A stretch of 64,000 bases of DNA from Lederbergia citri (GCF_018343625.1 NZ_JAGYPG010000001.1:1437411-1501410); one strand, 5' to 3'; numbered from the stretch's first letter, positions 9,886 to 18,739 are shown. Program-made: numbers and translations. The notes: a model not told the origin generated them from the sequence alone.

Positions 9886-9987
9886 AAATAGGAATAAAGC
9901 CTAGGTCTATATTCCGATTTCAATCTCACCATCCCTTCTCCGTACAATATGATATTACAAAGGACCAACGAGGGGAGCTGACATAAT

Positions 9988-10413
9988 ATGAAGCAAATTA
10001 TATGCAACGCACTTATCGAATTAAAATCATTACAGGACTTATTAACAGAATCCTCATCGAAATATTTTGGGAGCAAGCTTTCTGATTTAGTAGGTGTAGA
10101 TACAATCCCTTTCATAATGTATACAAATGAAGGGGTGTTAAATCGGATGGGTAAGGATAAAACTAAGGATGAAGAAACCTTTGTAACAAATTTTTTTCGC
10201 ATCGAATCAATCGATCAAAAAAGATATGAGGTGCAAGTTTCTTTACTACGTCCCTTAGACATAAAAGGAAAAGATACACTTTCGATAATTGATCTCATAA
10301 AACTAAAAAAAACTAACACATTTACAACTATTGATTTATCCAATATTCATGGTATCCAACCATTAGATGTAGATTATGTAAAAAGAAAAGTCATTGTTGA
10401 ACCAAAATATTAA
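9988..10413 (+). CDS. CotY/CotZ-like spore coat/exosporium protein, cysteine-poor
   Basis: 141 residues. The order of motifs follows the CotY/CotZ/ExsY family: DTIPFIMYTNEG (compare DTVPFAIFTSK in CotZ), FFRIESID, YEVQVSLLRPLD, KLKKTNTFTTIDLSNIHGIQ and PLD near the end. Family members are structural proteins of the outer coat or exosporium that normally self-assemble and cross-link through many cysteines. This protein has only one Cys (residue 6), which is unusual. GAGGGGAG lies about 10 nt before the ATG. It follows the ATP-grasp gene by 102 nt and is closed by a terminator. Assignment rests on remembered sequences, so it is probable rather than certain. Confidence 0.7.
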   Translation: MKQIICNALIELKSLQDLLTESSSKYFGSKLSDLVGVDTIPFIMYTNEGVLNRMGKDKTKDEETFVTNFFRIESIDQKRYEVQVSLLRPLDIKGKDTLSIIDLIKLKKTNTFTTIDLSNIHGIQPLDVDYVKRKVIVEPKY

Positions 10414-10422
10414 TCGCTAATT

Positions 10423-10454
10423 TCACCCTTGCAAACTAATAGGGTGATTTTTTT
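10423..10454 (+). terminator. Rho-independent terminator
   Basis: TCACCCT (10423-10429) pairs with AGGGTGA (10441-10447), followed by a T-run. It ends the ATP-grasp/CotY-Z-like transcription unit. Confidence 0.8.
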
Positions 10455-10561
10455 ATTTCTCGCTTCAATCATACCCAAAACTAAACGTCTGTCAGTTTCA
10501 AAATTAAAAGGAAATGAATCTAATATACAAGGATTCAAGAATTATAAAAGGAGATTATGCA

Positions 10562-12766
10562 ATGACATTGATAGGAATGTTACATCATCGGAAAGATCCA
10601 AATACGGTCATTAAGTCGTATGCATTTGCGGCTGTGGCCAAAGCGGAAGGAGCGAAATTCTTCTATTTCTCCCCTGGCAAAGTCAATTTTGCTAATAATA
10701 CAATACGGGGACAAGTGTACGAAAACGGGAAGTGGATAGAGCGAACTATGCCTTTCCCGGATGTTATTTATAATGCAGGAAGTCCAGAAAAATTAGCAAG
10801 ATCAAAAGAAATTATACAAAAATTAAAAGAAAAAATTCCTTTTACTACTCATTCGATCGGAAATAAATGGAATGTGCAACAACGACTTAAAGAGGCTAAG
10901 GAATTTGCTAATTATCTGATTCCTTCAGAAATCATTAAATCTGCTGATAGCTTTTTTAAATTCATTGCTGCATACGATAAAGTAGTATTTAAACCCATTG
11001 ACGGGCGCAAAGGAAAAGGTATCTTATTCATCACTAAAAAAGCAAATGGTTTCCAAGTACAAACTAATTCAAACAGTAAATTATATACGACTCAACAACT
11101 TAACGCTCTAATTAAGCAAAAATTAACAACCGGTATTCACATATTACAGCCGTATATAACTTCAGTAACGAAGTCAGGGCAAGTATATGATTTTAGACTT
11201 CATGTTCAAAAAAATGGAGAAGGAAAATGGGTGATCACCACCATATATCCACGAATTGCACCAAAGGGATCAATTATTGCAAATATCAATAATGGTGGCT
11301 ATACAAATTATTTAGATCCATTTTTAGAACAAGAATTTAAAGAAGAAGCATTTAATATTAAACGAAAGCTTGAACATTTTTCCCTATCTCTTGCCAGACA
11401 CTTGGATCAAATTCAAATGACACAATACGGCGAAGTTATTGACGAAATCGGCATAGATGTCGGGTTAGATAAAAACAATAAAATATGGATCTATGAAGTG
11501 AATTGGCGTCCAGGCTGTCCACCTGCTTTTTATTTGGAGTTGGATGTTGTCAAGAATACGATTGGATATGCAATGTACTTAGCTAATAATCAAAAACCAT
11601 TAAAAGCTAAAATGGGGCAAATAAAGAGGGAAAGGAATGAATCAATGGTGGCAAAAGCTCCTAAAGTGGCAACATCGGATAAAAAAGGGAAAATTCCTAT
11701 TATTGCTATTACAGGAAGTGCTGGAAAAACAACATCAAAAGCCTTCCTTGCGTCTATTTTATCGAAAAAATGGAATGTGTTTGAATCAAAAGATTATTGG
11801 AATACGACAGAACATACAAAACAACATAAGGAGCTTATCAACTCCACTCATGACGCGGTTGTTTTAGAATATGGAATGGCCTATCCTGGAGTTATTACTG
11901 AGCATTGTAGAATTATTAAACCAAACATTAGTATTGTGACAAATATAGGCTTGGCTCATGTAGGAAACTTTAATAGTGATATACGAGGAGTAGCTCACGC
12001 AAAGTCAGAGCTAATCCACGGTATGGATAAAACTGGATTGCTAGTCGTAAATAAAGATGATGCAAATTCTAGATATTTGGAGACTCATAGATTTAAAGGA
12101 AAAATCCTTACTGTTGGGATAAAATCTCCAGCAGACTATAGAGCATATGACGTAAGATATGCTAAAGAGGGCATGCAATTTAAAATAAAACTGCATGGCA
12201 AAGTATTACAACTATTTATACCAATTTTAGGGGAACATCATGTTTATAATGCCCTTAATGCCATTGCTGTGGCAGACCAGCTAGGATTTTCACCTATGGA
12301 TATAAAAGCAGGCTTAGTCTTCAAAAAACCACCAAGAAGATTGACAATCTATAATTGCAAAAATAATATTACCGTTATTGATGATACTGTTCATTCCCAC
12401 CCACAAGGTGTACGTGCCGCTATTGATGTCCTATCCAATGTTGGTAAACATCGCACCATCGCTATTATCGGACAAATGAGGGAATTGGGCGACTTAAGAG
12501 AAGCGGAATATCGTAAAGTTGGCGAGTATGTTACGAACAAGAAGATAGACTATTTAATCACATACGGTTTTAGAACAGATGAAATTAGCAACCATGCAAA
12601 AGCAAAAGGATTCCCGTCGGAAAGAGTTTATCATTTTACCGATAAAGACAAATTACATGATCTATTACCGAAAATCATTAGGAAAAATGATACGATATTA
12701 GTAAAAGGTGCAAGTAAAACAAACATGTTTGAAACGGTAAAGTTTTTAGATAAAACGTATGGCTAA
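10562..12766 (+). CDS. YheC/YheD-type ATP-grasp fused to a Mur ligase domain
   Basis: 734 residues from the ATG at 10562 (AAAAGGAG 8 nt upstream). Residues 1 to about 350 are a YheC/D-type ATP-grasp module: KVVFKPIDGRKGKGILFI, YDFRLHVQKNGEGKW and IGIDVGLDKNNKIWIYEVNW. Residues about 375-734 are a Mur ligase module: P-loop ITGSAGKTTSK near 385, NIGLAHVGN, GEHHVYNALNAIAV and IDDTVHSHPQG near 607. The order ATP-grasp then Mur ligase is that of cyanophycin synthetase, which adds amino acids to a peptide chain; the N-terminal part is different here, so a direct match is not claimed. At 49.5-52.1 kb the same two modules occur as separate neighbouring genes. An amino-acid polymer or conjugate synthetase is inferred. 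Confidence 0.85.
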   Translation: MTLIGMLHHRKDPNTVIKSYAFAAVAKAEGAKFFYFSPGKVNFANNTIRGQVYENGKWIERTMPFPDVIYNAGSPEKLARSKEIIQKLKEKIPFTTHSIGNKWNVQQRLKEAKEFANYLIPSEIIKSADSFFKFIAAYDKVVFKPIDGRKGKGILFITKKANGFQVQTNSNSKLYTTQQLNALIKQKLTTGIHILQPYITSVTKSGQVYDFRLHVQKNGEGKWVITTIYPRIAPKGSIIANINNGGYTNYLDPFLEQEFKEEAFNIKRKLEHFSLSLARHLDQIQMTQYGEVIDEIGIDVGLDKNNKIWIYEVNWRPGCPPAFYLELDVVKNTIGYAMYLANNQKPLKAKMGQIKRERNESMVAKAPKVATSDKKGKIPIIAITGSAGKTTSKAFLASILSKKWNVFESKDYWNTTEHTKQHKELINSTHDAVVLEYGMAYPGVITEHCRIIKPNISIVTNIGLAHVGNFNSDIRGVAHAKSELIHGMDKTGLLVVNKDDANSRYLETHRFKGKILTVGIKSPADYRAYDVRYAKEGMQFKIKLHGKVLQLFIPILGEHHVYNALNAIAVADQLGFSPMDIKAGLVFKKPPRRLTIYNCKNNITVIDDTVHSHPQGVRAAIDVLSNVGKHRTIAIIGQMRELGDLREAEYRKVGEYVTNKKIDYLITYGFRTDEISNHAKAKGFPSERVYHFTDKDKLHDLLPKIIRKNDTILVKGASKTNMFETVKFLDKTYG

Positions 12767-12780
12767 AACAGAAAGAACAA

Positions 12781-12810
12781 AGGACACCTTTTAATTGGTG
12801 TCCTCTTTTA
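12781..12810. terminator. Bidirectional terminator
   Basis: AGGACACC (12781-12788) pairs with GGTGTCCT (12797-12804), flanked by A-rich and T-rich stretches. It lies between the convergent fusion gene and the second ATP-grasp gene and overlaps the latter's 3' end. Confidence 0.75.
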
Positions 12811-14011
12811 AATGAAATGTAATTTCGTTTGCAGCATTTTTAGCATGTCTTTTTGCTTCATCTATACTTTTCCCTTTAGCAATCACATATGCGTATCGAT
12901 GTCCTAAGGATAATGGAGGTGTAAGCCTGGCCCCTTTTCTTGGCTTAATATATACTTCCACTACTCCTTCTGATTTTTGGGCTCTATTTCTCCCAGTAAC
13001 CTTTTCTAATATTCCTTTTTTAGTAACAATTAAGTACTGAGTATAAACATGATTTTTTTCCTTCCTCTCCAAGGACGGAGTTTCTCCTAAAAATAATTTC
13101 AGTGTTTCCTCTACCAGATTATAACCAAACGCTGCCTTTAGCATGCTATTCATGGCTCCTCCGGATATTCGCGGGTTAATCTCAATTAACTTTAATCCTT
13201 TACTTGTATTTCTAAACTCAAGATGGAGAACACCATTCTTAATGTTGAATTTTGAGACGACAGAATCCAACAGCTTCTCAATACGATTCTTTAAATGAAC
13301 TGGAGGTTCTACTAGAACCCCGTACCCCGTAATGATAAATCTTCGCCCTCTAATAATATCCTGTTCGATAATCCCGGCTATCATGATCTTATTGTTATGG
13401 ACAATTGCCTCAACTAAATATTGTTTTCCTTCAACATACTCTTCAACAATCATTGGCTCACCAGGATTTTTCTCTTGCAAGCTTACTGTATGCTTATTCA
13501 ACTCTGATTTATTCGCAGCGTATATTACATCCTTGGAACCAGTTGATTTCGGGAACTTCACAATAAGCGGATAATTCATTTTTTCATTGATCGTATCTAT
13601 CGATTCCCCCGGTTTTATAATAAAAAATTTCGGTGTATAAGATTTTTCTTTTAGAAACGACCTTGTTTCTTCTTTATTTTCCATAATCTGAATAGCTTTT
13701 GAGGATGTACAATTTTGACAAAATTCCTCACAAAGCAGTGAAGCGATACGAACAGTAGAATCAAGAAAACTTACAATCGTTTTGATATCATGTCCCTTTT
13801 GCTTCAATTTGTTAATTACACTTTTCATCTCAGAGAAATTACCAGTGTCAACATAAATCATTTCATGAACATCATTATACTCTTCTCTTTGTTGAATCTG
13901 TCTCTCATTTTTCGTAAAAAGTACAGTAAAGTACCCTAATTGTTCCGCAGCTTTAATTGCCTCCCTACTTGATCCAGATTTATTTGTACCTATAAAGATT
14001 ATTGTTTTCAA
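12791..14011 (-). CDS. ATP-grasp amino-acid ligase-like protein (copy 2)
   Basis: About 406 residues, paralogous over its whole length to the protein at 8.7-9.9 kb: KTIIFIGTNKSGSSREAI, YPLIVKFPKSTGSKDVIYA, MIVEEYVEGKQYLVEAIVH, LIEINPRISGGAMNSML and a matching C-terminal domain ending SLGHRYAYVIAKGKS. I chose the TTG at 14011 because GGGAG sits 8 nt upstream; an in-frame GTG at 14020 would overlap that ribosome site. It points toward the fusion gene, so the two paralogues flank the CotY/Z-like and fusion genes. A carboxylate-amine ligation is expected from the family; substrates are unknown. Confidence 0.82.
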   Translation of the reverse strand: MKTIIFIGTNKSGSSREAIKAAEQLGYFTVLFTKNERQIQQREEYNDVHEMIYVDTGNFSEMKSVINKLKQKGHDIKTIVSFLDSTVRIASLLCEEFCQNCTSSKAIQIMENKEETRSFLKEKSYTPKFFIIKPGESIDTINEKMNYPLIVKFPKSTGSKDVIYAANKSELNKHTVSLQEKNPGEPMIVEEYVEGKQYLVEAIVHNNKIMIAGIIEQDIIRGRRFIITGYGVLVEPPVHLKNRIEKLLDSVVSKFNIKNGVLHLEFRNTSKGLKLIEINPRISGGAMNSMLKAAFGYNLVEETLKLFLGETPSLERKEKNHVYTQYLIVTKKGILEKVTGRNRAQKSEGVVEVYIKPRKGARLTPPLSLGHRYAYVIAKGKSIDEAKRHAKNAANEITFHLKEDTN

Positions 14012-14227
14012 ACGGCCCACTCCCTAATAAGCTTCAATAAAAATAACTCGCTATATATTTATGAAACAAACCGTTTTATGTATAGTTACCTATCATGAGA
14101 GGCCGATGAATACGAAAATTAGTCTTTTTATGTATTAAGTGAAGAAGATAAAAAAATAGGATATCCGTACAAGCGTTTCTATAAATCATTCATATTATGT
14201 CTAACGTGAAAGGAGTGTATTTTCATA

Positions 14228-15673
14228 ATGAAACCCCTTGAGGTTAGGCAAATTAGAACCATCCTTTCCGGGAAATTGATTCACGGATCAGATGAAACCG
14301 TCGTCCATCATGGTGCATATCGTATAAAACAAATTAAAAAGAAACATACTATCTTTTTTGCAAAAATAGATCCTTTTAGTATAGAGCGTTTAAAAGACTT
14401 TCTTCCCTTAGTACTTGTAACAGATCGAAAGCTTGACAAAACTATGCAAATAGATGGTTTAACTGTTATCAAAGTAACAGATTTAGATAAGGCATATTGG
14501 CAGTTTGTACATTATTACCGAAGTCTTTTTCAATTACCTGTCATAGCTGTTACTGGGACATCAGGAAAAACTACGACGAAAGAAATGATTAAGCATATCC
14601 TTTCTTTTGATAAAAAGATCGCAGCTACAATAAGTACTGGTAATTCTCGTACCGCACATTTGCAATACCTTTTAAGTATCGATGATGATACGGAAGCAGC
14701 TGTTTTTGAAACAGCTGTCGGTGCTCCAGGCGATGTGTTAAATGCGAGTGAATATTTCAAGCCTTCTATAGGAATCATTACGAATATTGGTGCACATCAT
14801 TTGAATTTTTGTAAAACACCTGAAGATTATATTAAAGCAAAAGGCGAAATGGCTGCTGCACTTGATCGCAATGGTGTCTTAATACTCAATGCAGAAGATG
14901 AAAATAGTAAAAAGATCGATTTAAAAAATTTCAAAGGTCAAATAATCAAAGTTGGAAAAAGTTCTTCCAGTCACTATAAAGCAAAAGATATCAAATATAA
15001 GAATGATGGAATGGAATTCATTTTAGTTTATCAACAAAAAGAATATCCGATTTTCGTCCCTGGATTTGGAGAGCATCAAGTATACAATGCTCTTGCCGCC
15101 ATCGCGGCAGTTCATCAAATTGGAATCGATCCAACAGAAGCAGCTCTTCGCCTTAAAACGTATCGTAAATTTAAAAAGCAGCTTCAAGTATTGGAAGGAT
15201 TAAAGGGTTCTACCATTATAGATGACACTTGGAGCATTACAACTACCTCTTTGGAAGCAGCTCTCCAAGTTTTAGATGAAATTGGAAAAGGAAAAAAAAA
15301 GATAGCCATATTAGGAACAATTACCGATCTTGGCCCATGGGGATATGTTATTCATAAACAAGCAGGAGAAATAGTAAATAATCATAATGTCGATATACTT
15401 ATTACAATCGGTATGCATGCAAAAATAATAGCGGAACATGCAGTTGAATGTGGTTTTAAGTCTAAGGTTTATTCATTTAACAATAGTATTCTCGTTTACA
15501 ATTTGTTAAGAAAAATAGTAGATAAAAATACCATTATACTTATTAAAGGTGATATGTATAGTCAAACGATCATCGACTTAGCGGCTAAAATTAGGAAAAT
15601 ACAATCTACTAAAAATGGACCGTCTACTATGGTCAAAAACATTGCCAATAACGATACATCTCAAAATAGCTAA
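14228..15673 (+). CDS. MurF-like Mur ligase family protein
   Basis: 481 residues. A short N-terminal domain (VRQIRTILSGKLIHG) is followed by the central ATP-binding domain with P-loop VTGTSGKTTTKEMIKHIL near residue 110, NIGAHHLNF, and the C-terminal domain with GEHQVYNALAAIAA and IDDTWSITTTSLEAAL. In MurF the last motif is DDAYNANP, so the catalytic scaffold is kept but the substrate region differs. Mur ligases form amide bonds between an acyl-phosphate and an amino acid. A second, housekeeping MurF is expected elsewhere, so this is an accessory enzyme. The tail beyond residue 460 is Asn/Ser-rich. GAAAGGAG precedes the ATG. Substrate unknown. Confidence 0.85.
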   Translation: MKPLEVRQIRTILSGKLIHGSDETVVHHGAYRIKQIKKKHTIFFAKIDPFSIERLKDFLPLVLVTDRKLDKTMQIDGLTVIKVTDLDKAYWQFVHYYRSLFQLPVIAVTGTSGKTTTKEMIKHILSFDKKIAATISTGNSRTAHLQYLLSIDDDTEAAVFETAVGAPGDVLNASEYFKPSIGIITNIGAHHLNFCKTPEDYIKAKGEMAAALDRNGVLILNAEDENSKKIDLKNFKGQIIKVGKSSSSHYKAKDIKYKNDGMEFILVYQQKEYPIFVPGFGEHQVYNALAAIAAVHQIGIDPTEAALRLKTYRKFKKQLQVLEGLKGSTIIDDTWSITTTSLEAALQVLDEIGKGKKKIAILGTITDLGPWGYVIHKQAGEIVNNHNVDILITIGMHAKIIAEHAVECGFKSKVYSFNNSILVYNLLRKIVDKNTIILIKGDMYSQTIIDLAAKIRKIQSTKNGPSTMVKNIANNDTSQNS

Positions 15674-15712
15674 AACCACAAACCATTCCCTAAGAATGGT
15701 TTGTGGTTTATT
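15673..15712 (+). terminator. Rho-independent terminator
   Basis: A 15-bp stem (15673-15687 with 15695-15709, AAACCACAAACCATT and its complement), followed by T-rich sequence after the MurF-like gene. Confidence 0.8.
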
Positions 15713-15773
15713 ATTTTAAGGAAAGAAAGTATATCTTTTTTATAGGGTCTGTATTTTTGAACTAAGGCCATTA

Positions 15774-16214
15774 GTGTCTAGCTTCAGCGCCTACCGGCTA
15801 GTTAACTTATTGTCCTTCTCCCTACGATAAGTCAACTTCGATACGGCTTTTTGCTCCGGCTGAAGGCGCCAGCCCTTCTAGGTCATAAACCCGCGTCAAT
15901 AAAAGTCATAGAGGTACTTTTTTTGCCTAAGAACATCTACTGTCGGAGGACCGCAGGATGCCCGGTCAGGAAGGCGTTGCGACGTACATGGATGTACTAG
16001 TGCAGGCGAAGCGACAGGACGGAGCTACCTGAGCCTGCAACAGGACGTTGCGCCCTTAGCCTTCCCTCTTTATTCTGTCGCCTTCCGCTTTTCATGACTC
16101 ATCGTGATTCCTTTATCTTAGTCGAAGGTCGAATGAAGAACGTCGACTAAAACCGGCATTTCCTTATGTTTTCGTCGACGGACCCACATCCTGTGGGCCT
16201 GTACTTCGATGTGC
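15774..16214. repeat. GC-rich intergenic repeat (copy A)
   Basis: This 560-nt gene-free stretch is more GC-rich than its surroundings. It starts TGTCTAGCTTCAGCGCC, has GGCTGAAGGCGCC further in, and ends with CCACATCCTGTGGGCCTG and GGGGCTTGCGCTTTTC. The start and the end are shared with a degenerate copy at 40.73-40.93 kb. It resembles the dispersed non-coding repeats of Bacillus intergenic regions. No coding potential was seen. Confidence 0.6.
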
Positions 16215-16232
16215 AAGGGGCTTGCGCTTTTC

Positions 16233-16934
16233 TTATATATTCATCGCTTTTTTGATTGCCAACTTTGCTAACAATAAAGTTGGATCAACGAGCTTTATGT
16301 CTGTAGCAAAGTAAGGAAAAAGAAGAGGAATCTCGGTGCAACCGCCAATAATCATTGAAACACCTTCTGTTTGATATGTTTCTATCATTTGATTTAATTT
16401 TTTAATATAAACGTTTCCTTTAACTTTCCCTGTTTTCACATCATAAATTGCCCTGTTAACTACCTTTTGTTCCTCTTTATTCGGAACAACAATCTTATAT
16501 GGGCTGCCTTTAAATGCATTTTGATACAATTGATGATGAATAGTGGATTCAGTAGCAAAAAGGAGTATTTTTTCATTTATACTCGATTTACAGCCCAATA
16601 AATGTTGAACAGTATTTTCAATCATACTATAAATTGGAATGTTGACATTTCTTCTAAGTTCATCTAACCATATATGTGCTGAATTGCAGGCAATAATAAT
16701 AAAATCGGCCCCCGCACGTTCTAACACTAATGCTGATTGGATTAATTCTTGTAACGGGCTTTTAGCTCCTTTGTTGAAAGCTTCCATTCTAGAAGGAATT
16801 TTTGGGTTGTTATAAATAATGATTTTATGGTGATCTTGGTCAATATTGGCAGGGGTATTGGAAACTATTTTATGAAATAAATCTATCGTTGCATAAGGGC
16901 CCATTCCGCCAAGAATTCCTATGGTTTTCTCCAC
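16233..16934 (-). CDS. Aspartate/glutamate racemase family protein
   Basis: 233 residues from the GTG at 16934, the usual size for aspartate racemase. It begins TIGILGGMGPYATIDLF, the diagnostic N-terminus of the aspartate racemase group, and has both catalytic cysteines: ACNSAH and GGCTEIP. The expected reaction is cofactor-independent interconversion of L- and D-Asp (or Glu). The GTG lies one base after the stop of the YheC/D-type gene upstream, so the two are probably translationally coupled. This couples a D-amino-acid source to an ATP-grasp ligase. Which amino acid is racemised cannot be read from the sequence. Confidence 0.88.
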   Translation of the reverse strand: MEKTIGILGGMGPYATIDLFHKIVSNTPANIDQDHHKIIIYNNPKIPSRMEAFNKGAKSPLQELIQSALVLERAGADFIIIACNSAHIWLDELRRNVNIPIYSMIENTVQHLLGCKSSINEKILLFATESTIHHQLYQNAFKGSPYKIVVPNKEEQKVVNRAIYDVKTGKVKGNVYIKKLNQMIETYQTEGVSMIIGGCTEIPLLFPYFATDIKLVDPTLLLAKLAIKKAMNI

Positions 16935-16935
16935 T

Positions 16936-18270
16936 TTATTGTGAACCCCTATTTTTGGGGAACCCGGCCAAATATTTTGCATATAGCATACTTGAATCTT
17001 TGATTTTAGAACCTGTATCATAATCTCCAACATGTGAAAAAATATTATCATTCGGGTTATGGTTGTTTACTTCTATTAACCAAATGTGATGATGGCTGTC
17101 AATGCCGATATCAACCCCATATTTATAGATGCTTTCATATTTATCCAACTGTTCGGCAGCTTTAATCGCAATTCCAGACATTTTTCTGCGATAACTTAGC
17201 ATTTCGGGTTTGGATAGATTAAAAGATTCTAAAAGTAACGTTTCTCCTCGTTCCACATTTCCTCCACTTGAACGGTTGCTAACGATACTTCCTTTAACGC
17301 CCTTTCTACCTACCATACCCACATCTTCCCATTGTCCGTTTTGGTTTTTTATAAGAACAATTCGAAAATCAATGAGGTGTTTTTTTTCAATTTCTAAATC
17401 TATTTCCTGCTGTATAACATAATTGCCACTTTTAAATTTACCTCTAACATAATTAAGAAGTTCGTTTTCAGAGAAAAAATCGATTGTCTTATTTTCTTTA
17501 TTGCTTCGAAATTTAACAATATATTTTTTTGGTTCTGCTATAAACTTTGTAACACCCGTTCCCTTTAATCCAGATAATGACTTTACATAAATGGTTTGAA
17601 AATTTTTCAGATAATGTAAAATATCTTCTGGCTTTTTATATAGGTATGTTTTGGGTAAATGGGGGAGCAAGTCTTTATTTGAGCTAAGCAATTGATACAT
17701 TTTCCATTTATTAATGTAAGCTGAATTGAAAAAACGTGAACCATAAAGTTTTTTTAAATTATGTTGACTTTTTGTGGGCAAAAGCATTCGTTTTACGACC
17801 ACAGCAGGAAAGGGGAAAGTTCCTTTTTCCCAACTTCTTGAACTTGGGTTGTAAATATAACCGTTAATCTCAGCATTTTTTTCATCCATACCTTCCAACG
17901 AAAATGCTGCTATAACTCCCCTCACTAACGGATATTGTCGAATGATAAACTTAAGATATTTTAATTTTTCTCGAATTTCAGATTGGTAGTTTGCTATTAA
18001 CAGTCCAATAAATGGCCCTATGATGATTCGATTGTTTTCCAAGGATAGTTCGTATTCAGCTTCTAAAGGAAGCTGTAGTTTGTCTATAACCGTCTTGGAT
18101 AACCCGATTTCATTTTCTTTTAACGTATCTAACTGTTTGGAATCAACCTTCATTTTTTGAAAACCGAAGTGAATAGTCGTTGTTTTGTCTATTAATTTAC
18201 TTTGATTAGCATGGACAAAAAGACAATGGCTTTGATTATTTATCGTTACCACTTTAAAAACATTTCTCAA
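16936..18270 (-). CDS. YheC/YheD-type ATP-grasp protein, long form
   Basis: 444 residues from the TTG at 18270, selected because GGGGGTGA lies just upstream. The first 100 residues are a beta-rich domain ending NNRIIIGPFIGLLIA, shared with the two proteins at 61.2-63.9 kb. The C-terminal two thirds are ATP-grasp: TIYVKSLSGLKGTGVTKFI, IDFRIVLIKNQNGQW and GVDIGIDSHHHIWLIEVNN. YheC and YheD of B. subtilis are known as spore coat-associated, but their reaction has not been established to my knowledge. It is the first gene of a two-gene unit with the racemase. Parts of a decayed copy of its 5' end lie at 20.2-20.5 kb. Confidence 0.85.
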   Translation of the reverse strand: MRNVFKVVTINNQSHCLFVHANQSKLIDKTTTIHFGFQKMKVDSKQLDTLKENEIGLSKTVIDKLQLPLEAEYELSLENNRIIIGPFIGLLIANYQSEIREKLKYLKFIIRQYPLVRGVIAAFSLEGMDEKNAEINGYIYNPSSRSWEKGTFPFPAVVVKRMLLPTKSQHNLKKLYGSRFFNSAYINKWKMYQLLSSNKDLLPHLPKTYLYKKPEDILHYLKNFQTIYVKSLSGLKGTGVTKFIAEPKKYIVKFRSNKENKTIDFFSENELLNYVRGKFKSGNYVIQQEIDLEIEKKHLIDFRIVLIKNQNGQWEDVGMVGRKGVKGSIVSNRSSGGNVERGETLLLESFNLSKPEMLSYRRKMSGIAIKAAEQLDKYESIYKYGVDIGIDSHHHIWLIEVNNHNPNDNIFSHVGDYDTGSKIKDSSMLYAKYLAGFPKNRGSQ

Positions 18271-18308
18271 ACGTTCACCCCCTACATAGCTATTGTTCAT
18301 AATACGTT

Positions 18309-18340
18309 TTAAAAAAAGATAGGTATAAACGTTTTCCCCT
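18309..18340 (-). promoter_or_regulatory. Possible sporulation (sigma-K-like) promoter of the YheC/D-racemase unit
   Basis: On the minus strand, AC followed after 16 nt by CGTATTATG lies about 30 nt upstream of the YheC/D start; coordinates are approximate. The sigma-K consensus is AC-N16/17-CATANNNTA, so this matches imperfectly. The decayed copy upstream of 20.45 kb keeps the same spacing with CATATTATG. Confidence 0.35.
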
Positions 18341-18493
18341 TAGCTTAATCCCAATTTTCGAAAATAGACCCGTCACTTCTTATAAAAGTTGGGTAAATTG
18401 TAGAAATATGCATTTATATAGGACAATCACAGTGCCACATTGCTAATTAGAGCAATATATTTTAAGTAGTCCCATTGAAAGGAATAATAATAA

Positions 18494-18739
18494 ATAGGAG
18501 TTCTTTGTCCCTGCGGAGTCCTTGTCAATGCTGTCTTGGAGAATAAGAATGTCAAATTTACAGGCAAGATTGGAACAGTTAAAGGTAACAAAGCTGTATT
18601 TAGAGATCAAATTGCTTCAGCAGCAAAAGATAACATTCAAAAGTTTGTCATCACTGATTTTTATGACCAAAACGGAACAGCTCCTGTTCCCCAAGACTCT
18701 AACCGCTTTTGGATGCCATGCACTATAGCCGAATACTAA
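18494..18739 (+). pseudogene. 5'-truncated remnant of a small Cys-containing protein
   Basis: An open frame of about 81 codons with no proper start reads CPCGVLVNAVLENKN, then FTGKIGTVKGNKAVF, FVITDFYDQNGT and ends FWMPCTIAEY. An in-frame stop at 18491 precedes it. A TTG at 18536 could start a 67-residue peptide but has no ribosome site. The Cys-Pro-Cys start and the Cys near the end would suit a coat-type protein. I do not recognise the family. Confidence 0.45.

Noticed and set aside
14185..14227. CATATTATG as a sigma-K promoter in front of the MurF-like gene at 14228
   Set aside because: The last base positions deviate from CATANNNTA and no AC lies at 16-17 nt upstream.
18522..18728. Plus-strand frame of 68 codons starting with ATG
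   Set aside because: It overlaps a frame with more protein-like content (ending FWMPCTIAEY) and its own translation is low-complexity Leu/Gln/Lys; it is the wrong frame of the remnant.
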